From NCBI GenBank assembly GCA_946406115.1, contig OX291547.1, forward strand, positions 8,127,001 to 8,191,000: a stretch of 64,000 nt of DNA, in the 5' to 3' direction. The stretch is from Apoda limacodes (Eukaryota; Arthropoda; Insecta; Lepidoptera; Limacodidae). A program made the translations under genes and the position numbers. Under the pieces are notes generated by a model that saw only the letters and a list, made by a program, of their open reading frames with translations, made no database searches and was not told the origin of the DNA. Shown here piece by piece: positions 61,201 to 64,000 of the stretch (the stretch's first letter is position 1; each line of letters begins with the position of its first letter).

Positions 61201-63173
61201 CGGAATCCTCCACCTGGCGGCGTAATATTCTACCACTGCGCTACTTATAACATAAAACAAAATACTCTGTTATATTTGAGAGGCTATGGTAGACAATTTA
61301 ACAGCTTCAGCAAAAAAAAGCATCATTAAATTTAAAATAACATAATGAAATCAAAATAATTGACCTCAAAATTAATTAGATGATAATATGTAATAAGGTG
61401 ATATACTTACAGAGAAAACGGAGCTTTTTAACATTTGCCTAAAAAATTCAAAAACATGCAATCGTATAGCTGTTGCTCCATAATGTTGATATTGGCTTTC
61501 AAACAATCTGGCATATTGATCACTCTGAAATAAGAGACATGTATGCACATAATAAATAAATATTTTTTTGCGTTACAGACAGCGCCGTCTGCCCCCAAAG
61601 TAAGCAAAGCTTGTGTTATGGATACCTGACAACGGATACAAATACTTTTAAATTACTTTTTTTTTGTAAATACATACCTACATTTTATGCATTAATGCAC
61701 CCAGATACATGACTTAATCAAATGTTTTTCCAGTGAGGGAATCGAATCGACACCCTATGCATAGCAGCCAGCCACACTACCAACTACAATATATATGCCA
61801 CATTGCTCATTAAACTGATAACCGATGGGAGAAAATGGTTTTTGCATGGAGACCACGGGTTAAAACGCGCTGCGTAGGATGGCCTAGACCATTGATTAGG
61901 GTTCGTCCCTCAAAAGGTAAAAACGGAACCCTTATAGGATCACTTTGTTGTCCGTCCGCCCGTCTGTTAAGACACTTTTTCTCAGCAACACGTGGAGGTA
62001 TCAAGCTAAGATAAATCAAATACTCAAGTCTACTGTCCCTTGGAGCTGTGAAAAGCTCAAACTTCTAAGCCAACGCAATCAAAAGATACAGCCGCTTATG
62101 CCGCAAATTTCCAGAAATTTTCAAAACTCGCAAGGGGATCAAAACCTACAGGGTACTTCCCGTGAACTCAGAATCTTGTAATTTGGTACGAAGCAACGTC
62201 TTATAGTACAGATAAAGGAAAAATTGCGAAAACCGTAAATTTTTAGTTACATCATATAATAAAAATATTTTTAAAATTATACAACAACATATAATAAGTT
62301 TTTTTTTATACCACTAAGGTGGCAATCAAGCACACTGTCCGCCTAATGGTAAGCGGTCACCGTGGCCTATGGACGCATGTTTTTATAAAATCGAGTCCCA
62401 GCGGCCCAGTAACAACAGTTTCGGTTTCAGAGAAACCATGCACTAACAATCGACGACTTGCGGCATGCTTGTGCATCACTTTACCATTAAGCAAGGGTTG
62501 TATTTCATAAAAAGCGTGGCTCAAGGCAAAATCATGGCATATTTTTTCAACATAATATTAAATATGCATGAACATCTCATCACAGCGCCAAGTATGTCCT
62601 ATGGGTACCAGACAAATTGATACATGTAAACACGTACATATTATACGAAGAAAACTACTAGACCCAAGGCAAACACAAATGTTCATCAAATAAAAGTTTG
62701 TCCTCCGCGGGGTTCGAACCTGCACTCTCTGCACTGCATGCCACGAGTGAGGCTAATATATCAATAAGTATTAAATACAAAACCATTGCTATTAATTTGG
62801 CATACCTACGTGGCAATTTCGTAATTAATTAAATTGCTTGGAAGTCACTTAGAAATAATAATTGTCAATACATGAAAAAGCTGCTAAAAAATCTGTTTAT
62901 GTTTAACATATTGTAAAAAGTGATTAATATTTAATATAAAACTCAATTTGTCCATATTATGATTTTACTTACAGTTAAAGTGCTGAAACTGGTCGACTTA
63001 GAACTAAAGAACTGTATTTATTAAGTATATGTTTGTTTATAAAAATTCTTACTTTAAGTGTCAGCAACATCCACGACATGAGCATAGCACTATCTTCTAC
63101 AGTTGTTTGAAGTTTTGTCAGTTCAAATTCTACAGTATCTTTTGTGTTGTCAATCCATGATGAAACATTTTTA
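39653..63173 (-). CDS. Nup188: Nuclear pore scaffold protein Nup188 (14 exons, N-terminus beyond window)
   Basis: Nup188 is a large alpha-solenoid nucleoporin of the inner ring of the nuclear pore. It binds the Nup93/Nic96 module and influences passage of membrane proteins. Exons in order: 63173-63053, 61524-61411, 60977-60678, 55396-54888, 53050-52870, 52350-52083, 49774-49482, 49280-49005, 47805-47740, 47664-46246, 43834-43731, 42849-42558, 40733-40527, 40246-39653. All have AG acceptors and GT donors, and the phases join without a break for about 1,580 codons. Recognition rests on DGDGTLSHQPGIMELCADLL (third exon), the TPYSYWTVLNNEIEQAL segment in a strand-rich region like the SH3-like insert (fourth), long helical solenoid exons, and a charged tail with SLPPPPPPKRG. 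Animal family members are about 1,750 residues, so roughly 150-250 residues are missing on the right. Nup205 is the nearest alternative, but it lacks the insert. Confidence 0.85.
40527..40733 (-). CDS. Nup188: Nup188 exon 13 of the window
   Basis: Acceptor 'cttccttcag' and donor CTCACAG|GTAGTA bound a phase 0-0 exon of 69 codons. It is Ser/Arg-rich at first (SRSPRGRRRA) and ends in the helix VTWLNERLVAGALEATTTLL. It is strongly GC-rich compared with its flanks. Confidence 0.82.
41081..41835 (+). mobile_element. Helitron-like element
   Basis: Starts 'tctatctatatatatagaaa', contains several 'agatggcgctatgtt' blocks and ends 'gctgggaccactag'. The next element begins immediately after it. No coding sequence is present. 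Confidence 0.5.
41836..42533 (+). mobile_element. Helitron-like non-autonomous element
   Basis: Starts 'taatatataaagctgaagag' and ends 'gccgctggcaaaagctag' before T. It shares its middle with 7588-8325. Its 3' end lies 25 bases from a Nup188 exon boundary. Confidence 0.78.
42558..42849 (-). CDS. Nup188: Nup188 exon 12 of the window
   Basis: Acceptor 'ttgtgtag' and donor AATCAT|GTAAGT bound the exon. The first T completes the Ser codon from the upstream exon. It encodes FACFTDVNEMTKRVLDFNRT and LHMATLCLLSFSPDLLSLLA, amphipathic helices of the C-terminal solenoid. Confidence 0.85.
43676..43741. repeat. 16-bp tandem repeat covering a Nup188 donor
   Basis: Four units of the type 'tgtgtaagatactaac' on the plus strand. 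On the minus strand each contains GTTAGTATC, so the true donor is followed by near copies. Only the first and the last unit keep the CACAG|GTTAGT context. Confidence 0.75.
43731..43834 (-). CDS. Nup188: Nup188 exon 11 of the window (small)
   Basis: Acceptor 'gttgtgacag' and donor CACAG|GTTAGT bound 104 bases encoding RSISACLYQCVMLMVRSRRP and a short acidic stretch. It was found because the flanking exons did not join in phase; inserting it restores phase on both sides (0 in, 2 out). It is too short to stand out as an open frame. Confidence 0.85.
44535..45454 (-). mobile_element. mariner-family element, degenerate
   Basis: Terminal inverted repeats CGTGTGGTACACTGAAAC and (reversed) CATAGGGCACACTGAAAG are flanked by TA on both sides (44533-44534 and 45455-45456), the mariner insertion signature. 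On the minus strand HHENASAHIAN, a stop, then HPAHSPDLAPCDFF can be read, the second and third catalytic blocks. The usual second Asp reads as Glu. At about 920 bases it is shorter than a complete 1.3-kb mariner, and several frames are broken. Confidence 0.88.
45488..45780 (+). mobile_element. Short Helitron-like element
   Basis: Starts 'taatactattaaagcgaaag', contains 'aacggctggaccaatttt' and ends 'tggagccgctgtcaaaatct' with CTAG before T. The next copy follows immediately. Confidence 0.65.
45781..46195 (+). mobile_element. Tandem/nested short Helitron-like copies
   Basis: A second copy begins 'tattattaaaaattcgaaag' and decays near 46057. A further partial copy ends 'gcggagcgaacctag' before T at 46195, 51 bases from the donor of the largest Nup188 exon. 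Confidence 0.6.
46246..47664 (-). CDS. Nup188: Nup188 exon 10 of the window (largest, 473 codons)
   Basis: Acceptor 'ttttttag' and donor ATTATG|GTAAGT bound a phase 0-0 exon. It begins DVKLLHSPLLACIMALFHEL and ends RIENINSLVGIM, and is almost wholly helical. The downstream in-frame codons to 46192 belong to the intron and its Helitron. This is the central solenoid of Nup188. Confidence 0.9.
47740..47805 (-). CDS. Nup188: Nup188 exon 9 of the window (22 codons)
   Basis: Acceptor 'ttgttttcag' and donor GCC|GTAAGT bound DTTEGFEGILGYMADYLG plus four residues. Phase 0 on both sides joins the neighbours exactly. Confidence 0.87.
48225..48507 (-). pseudogene. TE-like ORF remnant with a PLVWDxTxVDALAPS-type motif
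   Basis: Reads RALVWDATCVDALAPSYVQS, then GAAAKQALLIKRRKH, LVALAFEILGPW and later RAGCYLA. I know this pattern (VWD.T..D.LAPS ... PGAAA..AE..K..KY ... E.LG.W) from widespread repetitive animal sequences near retroelement reverse transcriptases, but I cannot name the family. It is short, lacks upstream domains and lies in a Nup188 intron, so it is probably a dead fragment. Confidence 0.45.
48640..48840 (+). mobile_element. RTE-type LINE 3' end
   Basis: 'cgagtggcgaccacg'-like sequence, then 'gtggagaaagttaggtgagg' and 'cctatgtccagcagtggacg', then a 'tgatatgattatgatgaa' tail. This is the common RTE 3' end; 4562-4935 is the same type in the other orientation. Confidence 0.75.
49005..49280 (-). 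CDS. Nup188: Nup188 exon 8 of the window
   Basis: Acceptor 'ttactttcag' and donor AAAGTC|GTAAGT bound a phase 0-0 exon beginning GFQMSLFASLDMTAYQIRVM. It includes DFVANCISKQPGLTEAFF and a charged Glu/Lys-rich end. The downstream codons to 48933 are intronic. Confidence 0.88.
49482..49774 (-). CDS. Nup188: Nup188 exon 7 of the window
   Basis: Acceptor 'ccacttttag' and donor GCCGAA|GTGAGT bound the exon. Its first two bases complete a Gly codon from the upstream exon. It encodes NEQLERIIHNETNWVSGSGC and a run of helices ending LSCRLLKRFAE. Confidence 0.88.
49940..51828 (+). mobile_element. Jockey-group LINE, degenerate, with poly(A)
   Basis: The endonuclease part reads LWVRVDYGG, LEQYPTAELVILEDFNARYT and PLGSSDHYLVRTHV. 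In the usual ILGDFNAH block the Gly is Glu. The reverse transcriptase part reads PVPKKGDRSDPSNYSPVAIT and, after a frame break, GVPQGSVLSPTLFLLHINDI with SADD in place of YADD. A run of 12 G lies near 51159-51170. The 3' untranslated end with 'aagcttgtttgcc' and poly(A) near 51816 closes it. It sits antisense in the Nup188 intron between exons 6 and 7 and is inactive. Confidence 0.85.
52083..52350 (-). CDS. Nup188: Nup188 exon 6 of the window
   Basis: Acceptor 'tggcttttag' and donor ATAG|GTATGT bound the exon (phase 0 to 1). It encodes SDEDRIITEILLPGLILILR and WRYCNTAERRNMIQRCAKFL. The W-(R/K)-Y-x-(x)n-ER pattern is typical of Nup188/Nup205 solenoids. Confidence 0.88.
52870..53050 (-). CDS. 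Nup188: Nup188 exon 5 of the window (complete copy)
   Basis: Acceptor 'aatgttttag' and donor CATGAG|GTTCGT bound LINTGLLPRIINQQLTHIEY and EFLGAYIDMLCAFHE. It joins exon 4 in phase 2. A second, partial copy of its first part lies at 54541-54623 and lacks the donor half. Confidence 0.88.
52968..53789. repeat. Duplicated block A (left copy)
   Basis: Nearly identical to 54541-55364: two extra T in one homopolymer and a handful of substitutions, for example 'gtatgagcgccgtgcatac' versus 'gtatcagcgccgtgcacac'. It carries the first part of exon 5, the intron, and exon 4 without its acceptor-side end. Confidence 0.95.
53313..53789 (-). pseudogene. Truncated duplicate of Nup188 exon 4
   Basis: Encodes the same residues as 54888-55396 from the E-I-F-K-P-N-S segment onward and keeps the donor AAG|GTGGGT. 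The first 32 bases and the acceptor are replaced by block B. Without an acceptor it should normally be skipped. The internal ATG gives an apparent 181-codon frame, which is not evidence for a separate gene. Confidence 0.85.
53790..54537. repeat. Inserted block B (copy of 58066-58813)
   Basis: 748 bases, the same length as the source-like copy, with about one visible difference ('caacttcata' versus 'caacctcata'). It sits between the two A copies. The left junction shares GTG with both partners; three bases (CAA) precede the next A copy. Confidence 0.95.
54541..54623 (-). pseudogene. Truncated duplicate of Nup188 exon 5
   Basis: Keeps the acceptor and the first 83 bases of exon 5 (NTGLLPRIINQQL onward) but loses the rest and the donor at the junction with block B. 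Confidence 0.85.
54541..55364. repeat. Duplicated block A (right copy)
   Basis: The right copy continues without interruption into the remaining part of exon 4 and its acceptor, so this is the copy carrying the functional exon 4. Its left edge cuts exon 5 after 83 bases. Confidence 0.95.
54888..55396 (-). CDS. Nup188: Nup188 exon 4 of the window (complete copy)
   Basis: Acceptor 'tttttacag' and donor TTAAG|GTGGGT bound the exon (phase 0 to 2). It encodes LLAELKNLPVYTEIFKP, DALIGREYFPLGTPAYRI, GTMIHFRTPYSYWTVLNNEI and helices to NEIHL. The short strand-like segments around PLGTPAYR and MIHFRTPYSYW fit the SH3-like insertion of Nup188. Confidence 0.9.
55648..56690 (+). mobile_element. CR1/Jockey-group LINE reverse transcriptase fragment, YADN active site
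   Basis: A 316-codon open frame begins at 55716 with MWFETYLKGRQKCIRIDPGC and contains VPAGVPQGGVLSPLLFSLFI and LYADNLQLYTDSK, then the thumb and connection region to about 56450. The catalytic YADD reads YADN, so the enzyme should be inactive. The preceding FNTADFDILL block sits in another frame. It lies antisense in the Nup188 intron between exons 3 and 4. Confidence 0.88.
56750..56800. repeat. Short repeat, inverted copy at 60083-60115
   Basis: 'tatacaacctgggtatcact' followed by 'gactgcctcaaacga' is repeated in reverse complement near 60083-60115 with few changes. The element it belongs to is unknown. Confidence 0.6.
57569..58065. repeat. Diverged pieces of the block B family
   Basis: 'cacaacaatctaacg' with 'cgaaaggccttgatcgattt' (57620-57690) resembles block B 'cacgaaagaccttgatcgat'. 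'aaccacaaccata.gcaaat' occurs at 57578 and at about 58018. Block B may therefore belong to an older repeat family. Confidence 0.5.
58066..58813. repeat. Block B (right copy, likely source)
   Basis: Almost identical to 53790-54537. No terminal inverted repeats or target duplications are visible at its edges. It is treated as the source because it lies in an ordinary intron context rather than at a breakpoint. Confidence 0.85.
59376..59625 (+). mobile_element. Possible internally deleted DNA transposon
   Basis: A start MSRQVYSATEYMDMIICYGE resembles the N-terminal helix-turn-helix of a common insect transposase-like family. After about 130 bases a segment reading VEDDLMSRVRNSVRRV resembles its C-terminus. 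Termini were not identified. Confidence 0.35.
60245..60390 (+). mobile_element. LINE 3' untranslated fragment
   Basis: 'ggctggaagaaatcgcatta' with 'gcgataagtctaccttagta' and an 'aataaattaataaataaat' end matches the recurring 3' end of a lepidopteran LINE family. There is no coding. Confidence 0.6.
60678..60977 (-). CDS. Nup188: Nup188 exon 3 of the window
   Basis: Acceptor 'ctttgtttag' and donor GTTAAT|GTAAGT bound a phase 0-0 exon of 100 codons. It contains KRVFTLLNELCDKF, DGDGTLSHQPGIMELCADLL and TALEYFPYNFSALSTLAFGL. The SHxPGIMELxADLL patch is the strongest family signature in the gene. Confidence 0.92.
61176..61244 (-). repeat. tRNA-like sequence (SINE head or tRNA relic)
   Basis: The minus strand reads 'gtagcgcagtggtagaa' (A-box-like) and 'ccgggtttgattcccg' (B-box stem-loop). 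No matching acceptor stem can be closed, so it is not a functional tRNA. It sits in the Nup188 intron between exons 2 and 3. Confidence 0.6.
61411..61524 (-). CDS. Nup188: Nup188 exon 2 of the window
   Basis: Acceptor 'tcttatttcag' and donor TTCTCT|GTAAGT bound SDQYARLFESQYQHYGATAI plus RLHVFEFFRQMLKSS; phase 0-0. Confidence 0.88.
61565..61760. repeat. Dispersed SINE/MITE-like repeat
   Basis: Same family as 20462-20640: 'gcgccgtctgcccccaaag', 'gcaaagcttgtgttatggat' and 'ccagtgagggaatcga'. Confidence 0.6.
61898..61975. repeat. GGGTTCCGTACC-type MITE, end fragment
   Basis: 'ttagggttcgtccctcaaaa' followed by 'ggaacccttataggatcact' and 'tgttgtccgtccgcccgtct' is a typical end region of this repeat type; only part is present. 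Confidence 0.5.
62303..62510 (-). repeat. SINE-like repeat
   Basis: 'tttttttttataccactaag' with 'gtggcaatcaagcac', 'cgcctaatggtaagcggtca' and 'gtggcctatggacgc' makes this the best-preserved copy in the window; fragments occur at 6268 and 34205. Confidence 0.65.
62585..62750. repeat. Dispersed SINE/MITE-like repeat, divergent copy
   Basis: 'cagcgccaagtatgtcctat', 'gggtaccagacaaattgata' and 'cgcggggttcgaacctgcac' (a B-box-like end) follow the order of the family at 61565. Confidence 0.5.
63053..63173 (-). CDS. Nup188: Nup188 first exon inside the window
   Basis: Acceptor 'tatttacag' and donor CTTAAA|GTAAGA bound KNVSSWIDNTKDTVEFELTK and VEDSAMLMSWMLLTLK. One base precedes the first full codon, so an earlier exon ending in phase 2 lies to the right of the window. 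Confidence 0.87.
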
Positions 63174-64000
63174 CTGTAAATAATAATAAATTAAATAAAT
63201 AATAAGTGAGATGAATGTATATGTAGGTAAATGAATGAATATAAAAATATTCATACATCAGGGAGAACAACTGAAACCTTTAAGGAATCACTTCTGTACA
63301 ACTTGTTCAACAGTCGGTTGAGGTTTATTTTGTCGTGACGTGAATATTGTGCAGTTGCCACACACTTTTCTTCATTAAAATTTTGAACCGCTTTAAGTTT
63401 TAGGTATTAAAACCCCGTTATCTACGATTGAACATAGGTTAAATTATCTTGTTTAGGTAATTTTATAGGCTGGATATTAGATCCGGAAATAAAAATGTAC
63501 CTACAGTAGTGTTTCAATTATATACGTTTGGCAGTAATGTGCCGATTTGACGTGATAAGCTTTTAGTTGTGGTTGTGTCCATGTGGGCCTAGCTGCTAGT
63601 TAGTATTATAGGTATTTCTAGGCCCTAGCAATACCTAAAAACTTTTCTAGGCTTTAGGCACATGACTAAATAACCTACAGACTGATAGCTTTAAACAACC
63701 GGCGCTAGCGAGAGCACTACTACAAGCACGGGTATGTGTGCGTGGCCTGTCACTGATACGGCGCGCGGGGCGAGGACTGACGCCCGCTAGAGTAAAAACC
63801 GTTTTCAACTGGCTCAGTTAGAGTGCGCATCTCAGCGCATCGTGTGCGAGCTATTTAAATTATAGTTCTTTTAGTGTTTACTATCAATTAGTGCAAAGCC
63901 TATTAGAAATTTATTTATTTATTTATTCAAATCTTATGCTTACATTATATTACATACATAATATTAATACCTAGTTGAGATTATATAATTGTAATCTATA
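63174..64000. other. Nup188 intron or 5' region, no exon recognised
   Basis: Mostly AT-rich, with a GC-rich stretch at about 63700-63850 ('gatacggcgcgcggggcgag'). No exon fitting the required phase 2 was seen. The GC-rich block might be a promoter, an LTR or repeat; the sequence does not decide. Confidence 0.4.

Noticed and set aside
61176..61244. tRNA gene
   Set aside because: A- and B-box-like motifs exist, but the acceptor stem cannot be closed and surrounding SINE-like repeats explain it better.

Overview
The window looks like a piece of a moth or butterfly (Lepidoptera) nuclear genome. It is AT-rich, has long introns packed with transposon debris, and carries repeat types common in Lepidoptera: short Helitrons ending in CTAG, Jockey/CR1/RTE LINE fragments, mariner remnants, a GGGTTCCGTACC-ended MITE, and a SINE reading 'ataccact..ggtggcaa'. 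The assignment rests on gene structure and repeat style. No species can be named from the sequence.

Two host genes can be reconstructed exon by exon, both on the minus strand. The first is staufen (about 28.1 kb down to 3.4 kb): eleven coding exons with matching splice phases. They encode a His/Met/Pro-rich N-terminus followed by four double-stranded RNA-binding domains; the end of the protein was not found. The second is the nuclear pore scaffold gene Nup188 (63.2 kb down to 39.65 kb): fourteen coding exons in continuous phase, about 1,580 codons up to the stop. The N-terminus lies beyond the right edge.

Layout: 1-3.4 kb repeats and unassigned sequence; 3.4-28.1 kb staufen, whose first large intron holds a 5'-truncated histone H4 copy with its 3' stem-loop, a LINE RNase H tail and a CR1/Jockey-like LINE; 28.1-33 kb a Jockey LINE with an 8-bp target duplication, a second 3' fragment of the same family and an inverted-repeat element; 33.4-37.8 kb a large inverted repeat whose two parts are in permuted order, next to a Penelope-like remnant; 39.65-63.2 kb Nup188, with introns holding tandem Helitrons, a mariner, an RTE end, two LINE reverse transcriptases and a compound duplication; 63.2-64 kb unassigned.

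The most unusual structure is in Nup188. A segment of about 0.82 kb spanning parts of two neighbouring exons is present twice, and a 748-bp segment copied from about 4 kb away lies between the copies. Each of the two exons still has one complete copy with both splice sites, so the gene could remain functional. I saw no CRISPR array, operon, phage or bacterial defence system, and no functional tRNA or rRNA gene. The two host genes share a strand but show no sign of a joint pathway: Staufen acts in mRNA localisation and dsRNA handling, Nup188 in the nuclear pore inner ring.
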